Origin: Todiramphus chloris collaris
Lineage: Eukaryota; Chordata; Aves; Coraciiformes; Alcedinidae
DNA: 64,000 nt
NCBI GenBank assembly: GCA_025345505.1
Contig: JANVCC010000030.1
Span: 1 to 64,000 of the forward strand
Direction of reading: 5' to 3'
Shown one piece after another: positions 44,302-58,300 of the stretch. How positions within the stretch are numbered: position 1 is the first letter of the stretch; each line of letters opens with the position of its first letter. The position numbers were made by a program, and so were the translations under genes. Below the pieces are notes generated by a model, which searched no databases, was not told where the DNA came from, and saw only the letters and a program-made list of their open reading frames with translations.

Positions 44302-47210
44302 AGTTTTCACATATAATCTAGAGAAACGTTATCATCATGATCATGACTCTGAATTTCTGGGGAATCCTTTCCTAATAGGAGATTATATTTAGGCATCAGT
44401 TTTTCAATTTGGATATTACCTAGTTCAATTCTTTTTCTCTTTTATTCTTCTAGTGAAAGACAGTCTGCCAACCTGTTATATCTATAAATTTTCTTCTAAA
44501 ATACACATTTTAAGGAACTTTATTTTCATTGGTATCTTCTACATTAAATGTACTTCATACTTTTTATACAAAACTGAAATTCCCATGTTTATCAATTTGC
44601 TGTTATAATTCAGACATCAATATATCAGATATAAAAGATCCTTCCCCCTGCTTTGCACATATGAGCATCCAGTTCCTGAAAGCAAACAGTATCACCGGTA
44701 TTAAGAGCCTATCCTGCCAGAGGTCTGGGAGAAATCTTAACTTTAGCAACTTGTCCTGAGTTGTAGTGCTTGACCCACTACCAGCAATTCTTAAACTGAG
44801 TATATACCTGCTTAAGGAGCCATCTTGCAGTGTCAGGTATGTTGCATTTGCACTGAGAGGCATAAATTTATGAGATTTACAACACAGAGCATCCCTTAAT
44901 GAACAGGAAGTAGAGAATTATGCCTATGTTCTAAGAGATATCCAACAACACAGGATGCTAGCATTCAGTTTTCTAGAAGACTTTGATTCTGGGTAACTGA
45001 GTAGTGACCCTTTCTAGCTGAAGCAGTAAAACTGATTTATGGCAAAAAGGAAGCACTCAAGAAACATACACTCACCTATCTAGGAATTTTTGTAGGCCTA
45101 GGATAACAGTCCTGTAACTGCTCTACACTGGTAGCAACATAGTTAAAGAAAATAAACAGGAAGAATACTACTGTGGGCTTTTATCAATATATCTGGACCT
45201 AATTTACAGTCCTTCTGGGACAGTGGCTTTAGGTCCTTAAGGTTATCACAGGGATGGCTTTACTCTTTTTCTAAATGGCTACACGAAATTCTAGGCTGTG
45301 CAATAATTGCAACAGCTGATTTGACTTCTTCTCTTCATCTGGATTCTAGAACTCAAAGGGAAACCCTGCCATCATGAAAGTATACATCTTACGAGGTATG
45401 TGAAAACTTGAGTTCTAAGGCATTTGAAAGTATCCCTATAAAGTGATCTCCAGATGAGGCAAAAAGGACTGTTTTACAAAACTGATTCTTTAAAATGTTA
45501 CTTTAATGGATGAGATGTTGCATTAAAATGACATGTCAGCTTTTATGGTCAGACATGAACAAACTAGGGGAGATAAACATTTTCTTAGCTAAATTGTGCT
45601 TGTCATAGAAGCATCAAAGAAACAAACCTCACACTGATTTCTATAGATTCTTTTAATTCAAAACCCATCAATCAGTATTCCAGTTCAATGTCTGAGTAAT
45701 GCAACCTTTATCTGACGAAGACAAGAAGCGGCAGTTGCAATTACAAAACTTTGCCACAGAATAAATACAATTAAGTTATAGATTACAGTTACAGATATTA
45801 ATGCACAGCTCATGCAGGGAATTCAGATCCTGAAAAATCTTTGAAGGGAAAACTTAGGCAGCCTTAATGGCAATGACAAAGCACTTTGACTGGGTTCAGG
45901 TTTTTGATCTACATTAAAGTTAGGAGGAAGGAAGCATGCTTTAGTGGATAACGTGAAGTGTTATACTCACTAACTTGCTCTGACTACTGCCTTATCTCAT
46001 TACCTTAGCCAAACCATGTCAGTCCCTACATTTTTCTGATTCTACAATGGCTAATGATTTTCATCTCCTTCCTTGAAATCTGTGGATAAAGAGCATTGAA
46101 TAAGTGCTCAAGAGAATTAAGGAATGAATACATTCTGTATTCCCCATTTATTTTGAAAATGAAAGTCAGCTTTATCCATTGGCTATTATTTCTCTAGAAC
46201 ATAATTTTTCACAAGACAAACCACTTCAATAAAAGTGAGTTCTCAAGCCAGTAGGATCCACTGGGTGATTTCTTTATTATTATCAAACTCAGTAACATGA
46301 TTACTGGTGACTTTAAGAAGCCTGTAAGAGCTAAACCAAAGTCCTTACCTAGAGAGGAGGAAGGCTTCGAATTACTAAAGTGTCTAACATGGGCTCTCAA
46401 CTCCATCAGCAAAAGCAGACAGAGTAAGAGTGGTAAGAAAGACTGAAGTCAGGTAGTCATTGATCAAAAAAAAAAGAAAAAAATACCCAGTGCCAGAAAG
46501 CCAATTATTTTATTTCTAAAAGAGTGATTAAAACCATATTTTTTATCATCTTTCTTTAAATTGAAGATAAACACAAAATGTGCCAAACTGGCACAACTGT
46601 GACCTATGTGTACATCCTCACCCTGCCACAGCATTTGTAACCTGTCCCTGCTGTTCTCAACAAGGTGTCAGATATATTCCTCTACTGACATGTGAATGAA
46701 GGAATTTTCCCTTCTCTTAGGTGTCAACAAAAACTCTATTCCTGAAGATTTCTGTTTTGGCATCATCAGCTAAGAACTGACATTAAATAAGAAGTGTTTA
46801 GCCAAAAAACATATGTACAACTGGTCAAACTTCCATCCTTCTGCGTAGAGCCCAGCCCTGAACAAGCAGCAAACTTCAGGGTCAGAAGCCAAAACTCTAA
46901 TTAAACTTAAAGACACTGAGGTACACTTGGTTATACTTAATTGTATCTGATTTGTCAAGGAAGCTTATAAGCAAGGGATATCCAAGGTAGTTTAGTGCCA
47001 TTTGATACGGGGTGAGAGCAACCATTAACAACTGGGCAATCAAATACTATTTGCTGAGCTCATTTTGCAAATAATACCTTTTGATTCTGTCCTCCCTTGC
47101 TGTGAACATCTCTCCTACTGCTCCCCCCACTTCTTAGTAAATATTCTGTCCAGTAGCTGATGACTGTCTTCACCCAGTTGAATCCCCAAGGCCTGCAAGC
47201 CATCTTAACA

Positions 47211-48250
47211 TAGAATCATAGAATTGTCAGTGTTGGAAGGGACCTTAAAGATCATCCAGTTCCAACCCCCTTGCCATGAGCAGGGACACCTCCCACTAGA
47301 GCAGCTTGCTCACAGCCCCAGCCAGCCTGGGCTTAAAACCTTCCAAGGATGGGGCTTCCACCACCCCTCTGGGCAACCTGTTCCAGTGTCTCACCACCCT
47401 CATGGGGAAGAAATTCTTCCTAATGTCTAACCTATCTCTAGTTTTAATCCATTCCCTCCAGTCCTATCACTGCCCAACAGCCTGAAAAGTCCCTCCCCAG
47501 CTTTCTTGTAGCCCCCTTCAGATACTGGAAGGACACAATAAGGGCTCCCCAGAGCCTTCTCCAGACTGAACAACCCCAACTCTCTCAATCTGTCCCCATA
47601 GGAGAGGTGCTCCAGATCTCTGATCATCCTCGTGGCCCTTCTCTGGGCACATTCCACCGCATCCATATCCCTCCTGTGATAGGGGCTCCAGAACTGGATG
47701 CAGTGCTCCAGGGGAGGTCTCACCAGAGTGGAGTAGAGGGGGACAATCACCTCCCTCGACCTGCTGGCCACACTTCTCTTGAACACAATTGTCCCTCTGG
47801 GCTGCAAGAGCACACTGATGGCTCATGTTGAGTTTCTCACCCACCAGCACTCCCAAGTCCTTTTCTTCAGGGCTGCTCTCAAGCCAGTCACTGCCCAGCC
47901 TATATCGGTGTTTGGGATTGCTCTGACCCAGATGGAGGACCTTGCATTTGGCCTTGTTGAACTTCATGAGGTTGGCATGGGCCCAGCTCTCCAGCCTGCC
48001 AAGGTCCCTCTGGATGGCATCCCTTCCCTCCAGTGTGTCAGCCTCCCCACACAGCTTGGTGTCATTGGAAACTTGCTGAGAGTGCACTCAATGCCACTGT
48101 CTATGTTGCTGACAAAGATGTTAAACAAGACTGGTCCCAGCACTGATCCTTGAGGGACTCCACTTGTCACTGGCCTCCACTTGGATACTGACCCATTGAC
48201 AACCACTCTTTGGGAGCGGACATCAAGCCAGTTCATACATACCAACAAGA
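47211..48250 (-). mobile_element. CR1 LINE, about 1 kb with reverse-transcriptase remnants
   Basis: The + strand opens TAGAATCATAGAATTGTCAG, the complemented CR1 tail. On the - strand it encodes, in two frames, the 3' part of the CR1 reverse transcriptase: [33 protein letters not shown], then after a frameshift [39 protein letters not shown] and SREVIVPLYSTLVRPPLEHC. The catalytic FADD box reads VSND in the second frame, so the copy is dead. The 5' part is missing, as is usual for CR1. Confidence 0.95.
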
Positions 48251-48987
48251 AGCGGATTGCCTCCCTCCAACTTACTTTTAGTTGCCACAATGCAACTGCT
48301 TGTGTTTGTGCTGAACACAGCTCCAAGCCTGGTGAGATAACACCTCTGACAGTTTTTTGCAGTAGCAGCCATCACTGAATACATTTCAAGTGATTAATTT
48401 TCTTAAACATAAAAATAATCTTAGTGAGCGCACATGTGCTATCAAGTTAAAAATAATAATAGGTGTCTGTGGCCATGCTGCTTCTGTCTGAATCCTTCAG
48501 GGGAATTCAGTCGCTAAAGAACAACTTATACAACTTGCCATATTTCTATGTGTTAAACAACAAAGTAACTATAGTCAAAAGTCCCAGCTGTCAAGCTTGA
48601 GGAGTGTAGGGGCTGACTGGGGAGTACAAGGGATTTTTCTCCTGCATTATATACACATATTAGATAATTTAAAAAGAAAATGAAATGAGGGAAGGAGAGA
48701 GTGGGAAACATGCCACAGTCCCTTCAAAATACCACACCCAAAAGCTCTGTTCTTTATCTAGTGTTCCTAACAGTGCTTTACAGCATAATCTTTCCCAGAA
48801 GAGTGCACTACCAGCAGGCAGCATGAGGAGTGAACTTTGCTCACCTAACCATATAGGGTTTCTCTTCTGGGCAGGTCTCAGATCCAGTGAGAGAAGCTGG
48901 AGGCGAGTGTTAGAACTAGCAGCCATGACTACTGGCTCGTCCCACAGAAACATTCAGCTTTTCAATCTTGTCAGTCCAGCCACTTTT

Positions 48988-49025
48988 TATGAGATCATAG
49001 AATGTTTTGGGTTTGAGATGTTTTG
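48988..49025 (-). repeat. Possible CR1 tail scrap
   Basis: GATCATAGAATGTTTTGGGT resembles the complemented CR1 3' tail. Similarity stops almost at once. Confidence 0.35.
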
Positions 49026-52000
49026 TTTACAACTGCCAATATTGATGTGTAGGACAGAGGCAAGAAAAGCCATCTTTGGTTCTTCACACACAAATAAGGA
49101 CTGGAAAAGCTACTTAGGATTTTAAGAAAAGTGTTTTGATTTTTTCAAGACTTTTTGCTTCATTTCCAAGGTCTTGCTACTCAGCCATAAAACTTAACCC
49201 TGAAATGAAACCTGAAACACAAGCTACAGGCTCAAAACTTCTTTTTTTAACATACATGTTGAAAAACCTGAGGAAGACAACTCCCTCCCCCATCTGCAGG
49301 GTTCAATACCTGCTATATATGGCATCCCTAGTGATTTTACTGATGGTCTTGCGAGAAAAGGATGCTGAGAACAAAATAATTATGACAATTAGGAGCGGGC
49401 ACCTTTTCTCCATTTCCCCAAACTTGTACTCCTGGAATAAGAAGGAAACAAATAATTTCTAAGCTTTGAAGTGGATAATAAATCAAAATTTTCAAGCTGA
49501 AATGTGAGGAGAGGCAGGTCAGTATAACTAGCAAGGCACAGAGAAGAGAACGCTGAGAATACAGTGGGTCAGTTATGTGCACTTAAAATTATCCACATAG
49601 GGCTCTAAAAACCCCGGTGATAACAGTACCTGCAACGTCTCTTGGCTCCGTAGGATCCAGGCAGGTGTTTGAATGTGGTAGAGGTTTTTCTGAATAACAA
49701 GATATTGATTTGTAACCTGAAAATTCTCTTTGTGATCGTAACATAATGCTCTTAAAAAGCTCATGAAGCGTCACAGAACTCTGTCAAGTCAATATTTCAT
49801 GTTTTATTAATTTCCTGCTTAGCCAGGTCTTTGGTTGGTTAAATTTAGTGTGTGTAAACCTCCTAGTTGCATATTTACCTGAAAAGGCTCAAAAGAGCTA
49901 TTTCAGGTTGATGCTAAGGGATCTTAGGGAATTGCTAATATGGAGTTTACATAATACAGACACTGAAAATAAAAGTTATTTAAACAATAGGGGATGGGCA
50001 TAAACAAAGCATTGCTGTGAAAAGCAGTACAATTATATGTGTATGCTGTTTAGGAACTACAACCTGATATGTAAAGGACGTTCTCAGGTCATAACCAGTT
50101 TTCTCTGAAAGTGCCTAGCTCTGCATAGCTACAGCAATATAACCCTCTATTTCCTTAGTTGGTCTTAATGGACATTAATTGTCGATCACCACATGATAGT
50201 TGCAGTCACTTCCACATCTTACCAAAATGACTGTTTTATAGGAAGCAAAATGCTTCAGAACTTACATCAATGAGCATATAAAATCCCCCACCATGAGCTT
50301 CTACCATATGCTGTGGGTTTTGGTGATTGTAGACATTCGGTCCAATTCATTTCTCATAAATCCACCATGAAGCATTTGGAGGTAAAGGGTAAAACATTGA
50401 GTACCTGCTTTTAAATTGGACATCATCCCTTTAGTTACACTGAAGGAAAGAATAACTTCCAGTTGGAAAAACAGTGTGATCATGCACTTGAAGATAATTG
50501 TGCATGTGCACAAGGGAACTGATGCTGCTTACACAGATGATTTTGAGTGGGAACCATAACCTCTTATTTTTCTTCTTTTTATAGACTCTTTTATATACAT
50601 ACAATATATAAATAATAATAGTAATGTATATATTAATGTTGATGTAATGTGGAGGTTAAGAAAGTACACAGTGATATGTAAAATCAAACCTATTACTTAA
50701 CCATTGCATAACATTACTACAGAACAATGTTTTAAGTGCAAATATTTTCAAACTTCACTTTCAACATAACATAATTCAACCTTTTCATTTAGAAATTCTT
50801 ATCGCGGAAGCAAATATATAAGTAGATGCATTCAGCCGCAAAAATAGTGCTTAAAATGTAGCATATGTTTTAGAAACCCACCCTCTGCCTATTTAAAGAT
50901 TTCAGTGATTACCAGTTTCCCTGGGTAAACTGGTCTGTGGACAAACTGTACTCTACAGGTAAGGATGCAGGTATCATCCAATGTGCAGTCACACAGGAAT
51001 TCCCCTCACTTCAGCTTTCAGTCACTGCGGTTCCTCGAGCCTTTGTCTGATGTCTGACTGAAAAACCTCCTAATATGTCCTGTAAGTACAGATCAAAATA
51101 CTTTTTCTCCTTAAATATCACATAAAAGCATTTTAAAAACTGAGCTCCCAGAAGCTCTCAGGTTTTTTTCTCAACTGTATTTTTCAGCATTTGTGGAATT
51201 TCACGTTAAATTTTGACAAAGTGAATGCATACAGAAGACACTGTAAGATAAATAACTCTTCAATTTACTGATTTCTGAGTTGGAATTCTAGACCTTAATA
51301 CTTTTCTAGTAAAATTTTTAATAATATTAGAGAAAAAAAAGAGAGGGAAAGAAAGGCATGGAGTTTTAGACTCCTGATCACTTCCATTGGTCTATCTGTA
51401 GAACAATCTGTAAGTTGCCTTGTCTAATTAAAGCCAAAGAATTTTAACCCTTAGCTTACATTAATTTTCTTTTAGTGCTTTAAATTCCAATAAAGTTGTA
51501 CTGCACTTTCAAACTTGCAATTCAGACACATTCTAATTGTGCTCACTTGCACAACTGAAATCTGTGCTCTTCCCCACAACGTAAAGCTGCTGGATGAAAA
51601 ATACCTTTCTAACACAAACTGCTATGATTCAGAGTAATTAAAAAATCATTTTTATGGTAGGTTTTATACTAATTATGACTGATTTCAATTTACTTTATAT
51701 TTGCTAAACTTGCTGTTAAATTAAAATGAAAATATGGAAGTGCAATTGGTATAAACACAGCTATTGTTATATTGATATTTTGAAAGGAAAACAAAAATAT
51801 TTTCAACAGAAATATTCCCCTTTCTTCCCTGTCTTGTATTTGTTGCACATTCGAGACTTCCATCAATTTTAAATGGGAGTTCTGGGGGCGCCAGCTCTGT
51901 GAGACTCGTTCTTCATAGGGAAATGCGATACACTGAAAGGAACTGAAAAAGAGAATTCACCTTGGAAACCTTAACTTGGTTGTACAATTTGCCACTGTGT

Positions 52001-52040
52001 TCAATATATTTCAAAGGTATCCCATAATAGCTAGTAGTTC

Positions 52041-52184
52041 TTTACAAAGGTCACTGTAAAATCATATCCTGTATTACTACGTATTTCAGAAAGTGTTCTT
52101 TGTCTGCCAGCTGTTCAACTGAACTTTGTTAATGAAGGCAAAGTTTTCTAAGGTTATCACTCTGACCCTTAAACTGTATTATCT
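52041..52184 (+). promoter_or_regulatory. RBP2: RBP2 proximal promoter site cluster
   Basis: In order toward the gene: DR1-like TTTACAAAGGTCA (52041-52053), HNF4-like TGAACTTTG (52120-52128) running into the HNF1 half GTTAAT (52128-52133), a GATA core TTATC (52154-52158), TGACCC (52163-52168) and a second GATA core TTATCT (52179-52184). Mammalian RBP2 is known to be driven in enterocytes through DR1 sites bound by RXR partners and HNF4. The matches are seen; function is inferred. Confidence 0.45.
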
Positions 52185-52227
52185 GGAAAACCATAAACCT
52201 TCTGAAAAAAAAAGATATGAAAAGGTT

Positions 52228-52233
52228 TATAAA
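52228..52233 (+). promoter_or_regulatory. RBP2: RBP2 TATA box
   Basis: TATAAA within GTTTATAAAACATTC lies 71 bases before the ATG. It predicts a start near 52258 and a 5' UTR of about 45 bases. Confidence 0.65.
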
Positions 52234-52303
52234 ACATTCTTGTAGCAGATCCTGTTTTCAGTCTCACCTTTTCATCTGAAGTTGGTTTTAAGCTCTTGCC
52301 ACC

Positions 52304-52376
52304 ATGCCTGCTGATTACAATGGGACGTGGGAAATGGAAACCAATGAAAACTTTGAAGGCTACATGGTTGCTTTAG
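52304..52376 (+). CDS. RBP2: RBP2 exon 1
   Basis: Encodes residues 1-24 and one base of Gly25. The donor is TTAG|GTAAGT. Confidence 0.96.
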
Positions 52377-55300
52377 GTAAGTGAAAAAATATTAACTATA
52401 TAGAGATAAAATGTTTCAATTATAAGTAAAATCCTTCCAAAATTTGATGAGATTATTTCTATAATGCTCATTCTGGCATGTTTCTGACACTCACATCAAA
52501 AATCAAGTAACTATAATGTATTTATAATTACATCAGTCTAAGTATATAAGCAAGAGAAGACTTGTAGCCAAAGAAAATAGTCTTTATTTAGATAAATGAA
52601 AAAACAGATAAAGATTTGGGGGGGAGAGGGAGGAAGAACAGCCTTTCAGATACGGAAGATCTTTTTTATTCCTAATATATACTGACTGTAACAGTCAGGC
52701 CACAAGCAGTCTGGCTCTGTTGAAGAGGAATGGGATATTCTAAAGAAACAATAGTGTTTAGTGCTTAACCAGTGCTTTGAACGAGGAAAAAATGTATATA
52801 TCAATTGCATAGTGAAGGCGATAAAAGCCTTGAAAAGCATCTAAAGACACATGGGCAGATATTTCTGGGAATTTCTGTGGGAGTCATCCTACACAGAAAG
52901 GAGACTTAGGCCCTAAGAGTTGTAAAGCATCTGTTTGCATGGTTAGCAGCCTAATTTCACTTGGCTACGACTCTCACTAATAACAATAACATGTGTGTAA
53001 ATGCAAAAAGAGATGTTCTGCTCTTTCGGCAACTTTCATTTACTGCTTTGTCACCCTCTTTATCATTAGGGGCCTGCTAGCTACAGTTTGTGTACCCATT
53101 GTCTAGGATATTAAGCATACTCTTTGTAGATCCTGAAGTACCAAACCACTGTTAACTGCATGGAAGCAATATCCTTGTCAGTTCATATCAAGATCAAGTT
53201 TATGTTGTTTTTAGATTTATTTTCCCCCACACTGACAGACTCAATTTTTGTAATGACTGGAGCTAATTTTATGAAAGGCCTTCTTTTGCTACACCCATTA
53301 TTTTCAATATAAATTGCCTTTCAAGCATTTTTATTCTTTTAAAGGCATAAACTTTTTGCTCCAGGTCATTATGATTATGCAAGTAGTGTGCAAGAAGCCC
53401 TTCCTCTACCTAGGTTAGCAGAGATGAAGATCTTTAATTTGCTGTAAAGGAGAAATAATAGAAGACATCAGCATTTTGCAAGAATTTCATCTTGAGGAGA
53501 TTTGCTTCGCATTGAGAGAACAGTTATCACCTTTCCACCACTGCAGTAATATAGCTGTACTCCAAAGCCACAAAAAATATGGGAGTTAGATTTATACATG
53601 CATGAGAAGTGTAATCTGTAGAATCAAGAATCTTTTCCCAGCTCTACTACATAACAGATGAAGGACATAAAGGACCATTGTTTCCTTCCCACACGTGATG
53701 TCTGTAAAACTTACACAAGAAAAGTAGGTATTAGAATTGCCTAATTTAACCTAGACTGGAGGAGCTTTTGCTCTGCCTTATTTCTCTGCCTTCCTACAGC
53801 AGCTGACACCACTGTAAGAGTGATGTTGTGATAAACAGGAGCTTTTCCAGGTCAAAGTACCTTGCACTTTTCATCAGAAGTCAAGGTCAGACTTGTGGCT
53901 TCTTGTGCTTTGCTCAAAAGGTGTTGAGTCAAATTAACAGACATCTCAAGAACTCGTTTGCTCAGATTGCAAAGTATTTATATGAGCTGGTCTACAGCAG
54001 TTCCTCATTGCATCTCAGTGGCATCCTTAGAAATGTTTCACTCAGTGAATTATGACTTTGTTATTATTAAAGCAAGTGGATTTTTCATCCCTTGCTAACC
54101 TTATCTATCCCAGTGGAAACTGGGAGAAAAATGGATTAATTCAGCCTACCATGGGTTCTGGACTACAGGCATCCAATACTAAGAAGCCTGCTTGAAAAAA
54201 GATAGCAACAGTTCATGAGAATAAAAGAACTTGACCCACCTAATAGCCTGAAACAAAGCAAGAGGAAGAATGTGTTAGAATAAGGAATGCAATATGGATG
54301 TATTTTTCCTGGGAAATACTTTGATTCATTGCCTACCCTGGGCACACTGCACCAAAGAGGTACACACTGAATTTTCTGATAACATTTTCCAACTACTTTC
54401 CCAGTAAGAATGCCAGCAACTGGTTGGATTGAAGGAGCTGTTTGCACCATTTGCCTGGATCTGGCTCTTCATAAGCACATCACGGTTTTTTCTGCGTACA
54501 TGCATATATATGTACTGTAAGTTATACTAATTAAAAGCTGACAATGAATTAGCAAAAACACCCAAACGTACACCACCAAAACCCATGCAAAGATGCATAA
54601 GGCTATAGGTGATTCTCTGAATGGAAAGAAATGACATGGAAGGGGTGAAAAGACATTCTGCTCCATTTCTCACAATTGTAGATGTGGTTGATATTTTAAG
54701 TATTAAAGTTCTCAGATTCAAAGCACACGGAGGTTTTGCTTTTTTTCTTTTTTTGAAATTCATCCATCCTTTTAATTAATGCATGCACATTTCTATACTT
54801 TAATTAAAGAATAGTTTTGCCCTTTAAGCCAGAAACTTTGATTTTATCATACACGTTACAAAGTATTTTAATCTACTGTAATAGAATAATATATCATTTT
54901 TATTGCTTGTATTGTTCAAAATTCAGTTATGAAAACCATGCTTTAATAAAACCTCCTCTGATTTTTCTCCAGGAGCTACAAGACTAATATATTAGTCAGA
55001 AATAGCATTTCTTTAGACGTCTAGACATTTTTTTTTACCTCAGAGAGAACTAAATTTTATGTTACCTGCCTATAAATCAGACCTTTAATCCACCACAGCA
55101 GATAAAATATACCCAAGAAGTCTTGAATATAAATACTGAACAAGAACATTATTCCCCATGTTAAAAAGTCACGATTTTTTTCAAGCCAATCCTCTTACTG
55201 AAGTCGATCAGTACTTCACAAGCAGTATAATGAATCCACCAAAAGGAAAAGCGCTCCATTAGTATGTCGCATCGCTGAGCTGACAATGATTAACTCGCAT

Positions 55301-58300
55301 GTGAATCCACTAAAGGATGGCTAAAAACCCCAGCCCGTTTTTCAGTCTCTTGCAGAAGCATGTGAGCTTGTTTCATTTGCATATAGCACCATAATAAGAT
55401 TCACTGCCAGCTGGTCAGAAATATTTATTGCAGATGGTAATGCAGCTGGCATTAGGTGGATTGTCTGGGGCAAACTGTCAGCATGGTAATATATATTCTC
55501 CTTTTAGAAACTTTCAATGCATTCAGTAGCAAGCAGTTGTTTACATTATAATGTTGGTCTTCATCATGAGCAAAATAAGGAGATCAGTACTGCATAAAAC
55601 ATTGACAGAATATCAAACAGGAAGTGTCAAATGCTGTATGTAGCTTGATACTTTTTCGACTTTTGACTTTGAACTTGTCTCCCTTTAACATCTAAACTAC
55701 AACTTATTTCTGTGTCTGCTGTCTAACAGTAATGGATAAGTCGGGCTGTTATTTCATGGTTTCTTTTTAAATCGTTAGTACAATTTTCATTAGTTTTAAA
55801 TTAATTAGTTAACCTCTTGTATACTCCAACAGACTACAGGTAACATGGCAAAATCCTCTTTATTACATACTCACTCTAACATGCTAATTTTCTGCAAAGG
55901 AATACTATTCTGAGATCTTTCTTTTGGGGGTGGCCAACATATCACATATCAGTACCCTCATATGCTCAAGAGCTACTACACTGCTGCCAGGAAAAGGCAA
56001 CGGCTCCCAGGCATGAGATGATAATAACACTCCCAGCACCCCGCATGTACTTCATGTGTGAGTGAGGCCAAAAAGGCAATGTCAGTCTTAATATCCCCTT
56101 ATTGTTTCACATCCTCAAAAAAAATCTGGAGATTTGGGTGATGTAACGTGCTAACATCTAGTCACTACTAGTTGTATGTTGTAGCTCTGCTCACAACGTT
56201 CCCACAGGTACCCTGTGAATAAATAAATTTATAATCAGTGGAAGATCCACGAATTGAAAGTCTACTTGAAGACACAGGATTATTTTTCTATGAAATGATC
56301 TTTTTCTCTGCAAATGTTATAGGTAAAAGTGTGATTTATAGAACTATGTTCCACATAAATTTTTTTAGTTGTTATGATTATCTGTAAATATAAGTGCTGT
56401 TTCTTTTTTATTATTTTTTGGTAACGAATATTGGAATTTTCATTGTCATACTCCCTTTTCTGGGTTTTGACAGGTATTGATTTTGCGACTCGGAAGATTG
56501 CAAAACACTTGAAACAAACGAAGGAGATTATTCAAGACGGAGATAATTTTAAAACAAAAACACTCAGTACTTTCAGAAACTATGACCTGAATTACACTGT
56601 GGGAGTGGAGTTTGAAGAACACACCAAAGGCCTGGATAACCGAGTGGTAAAGGTAAAAAATTGATACCTGATAGCTGTTTACACTACAGTCAGCACCAAG
56701 AGTGAGCAATTCCAAAATCAGGTGAATACATGAAAAATAAAAGAAAATAAATCTAATATTTTGCAGAAAACAGAATATTTTTATAAAGCAGAAATCATTT
56801 GCATCTGGAGACAGTTTTCTTTCCTGTTACAAGCATTTATTTAGCAAACCAGGGTGGTTACTCAGATAGATGAGGACAATCAGTAATTACATGTTTTTCT
56901 AGTAGTGGATTTTTCCAGCTTTTCTCTGATACATCTTTGCCTATTTAGAAAGTAACAGAACTATATTTTTACCTATATATCTTCCTTAGCAAAACTGTAA
57001 ATTCATCCGCTTGAATTCGGGACTTTTTCTGTGTCAATATAACTTTCCCATTCTGAATGGCCAGGTGCACACAGTACTTTTAATCTGAGCCTGCTCAACC
57101 CCGCTTGGACAGTTCAACAGTTGGACACTGTTAAAAATAAACTTGCACTCAGCTATTAACCTTAAGGGAGCTTTGGGAAGGACAAGAAAAAAATGTGACC
57201 CAGAGCTAGAACTGATATGGGTGGCAGGGCTACTGGCACTGACAGGCAAGGAGGCCCAGCAGTTTATAGGAATAATATGAGTTTAAAATTCCCCTAGGAA
57301 ACTGTGAGCATATGTTCAGACACCTTTCAGGCAGAGATTTGAACAAGTAATGTTTGGCTCAAGGACCATATTGTTTGTTAGCCTGTGCCCTCCCTTGTAT
57401 GACAGGCAGAGGCAACCAGTAAGACTGTTCCTTTGAGGCATTCAGATATGACAGTATCAGGGAAGTCAGTGAGGAAAAGAATACATATGAGCACTAATTA
57501 AATTCACTTAGTGAATTCAGCTTCATGTTTCTGCATCAATACTGCTTCTGCTTTACTCTCTTCTCACCCCTAAAATACTTAAACATGATTTTCAAAGGTA
57601 GAAATGCCAGTAGATCTTAAATTTCCCTTGACCGTCCCCTTCAGAGTCTTGCTAACCTTGCATCACCAGCCTTTATCATCATTCACTGAATCTACCAACT
57701 CTTCTGCCAATTACCAGTTTTATTCTTCTTCCACTCGGCTGTCCTGCTCTTCTCCAAACATACACCGTCTTTTCCATCAGTATCTTCTCAACAAATGAGA
57801 TTTCAGAACTTGTTGCAAAACTCTGAGAAGCTGAGATCAAAGCTCACTGTCAACAAGACCTGCTTTGTTTTGGCAATTGCCACAGGAAATTGTCAGCATA
57901 AAGGACATGTTTACATTTGAACTCACATCGCCCTTCACAGGAGTGGAACAAATTTAACAGAAGACATTGTTTATTCTCCATGGATCACTTTTCATTCTCA
58001 AACTAACTTTGTGCAGAGTAATTCCTATGACTTCTTTCAAATTATTTCTTATTCACAACACTACAAGACACCAAATAACATAACTCATTTTTTCTCAGTA
58101 TCCTGAATATCCCTTTCTCTTAATTTTCTTTCTCTTGCTTTCACTGGGTAGCACTGGGTGGGACATTTTCCTGACAGAGTTTACTGCTCCCACATCACCT
58201 TAGATCAGTTGAGTCCTTAGATCCTTAGTAATGCCTTCATTAGTTGCATCACTCCTTAAATCCATAGACTGATGCTCCTCCAGAGCTCTTCACCATTATC

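Larger units (their letters stand above)
34098..52227. other. RBP1-RBP2 intergenic region
   Basis: These 18 kb show no recognisable protein or RNA gene. Contents: CR1 3' end at about 35035-35122, solo LTR at 39179-39531, a pyrimidine-rich simple repeat at 44266-44301, a long CR1 copy at 47211-48250, a CR1 tail scrap near 48988, and the RBP2 promoter at the right end. The largest open frames (43109-43465 and 48685-49125, both +) lack family features, and the second runs through repeat scraps. Confidence 0.7.

Noticed and set aside
45350-45392. Block with an acceptor-like left edge (TGGATTCTAG) and a donor-like right edge (CGAG|GTATGT)
   Set aside because: No open frame link to any exon and no partner exons seen; single pairs like this are expected by chance in 18 kb.
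48685-49125. 146-codon open frame on the + strand
   Set aside because: It runs across a CR1 tail scrap near 48988 and has no recognisable domain.
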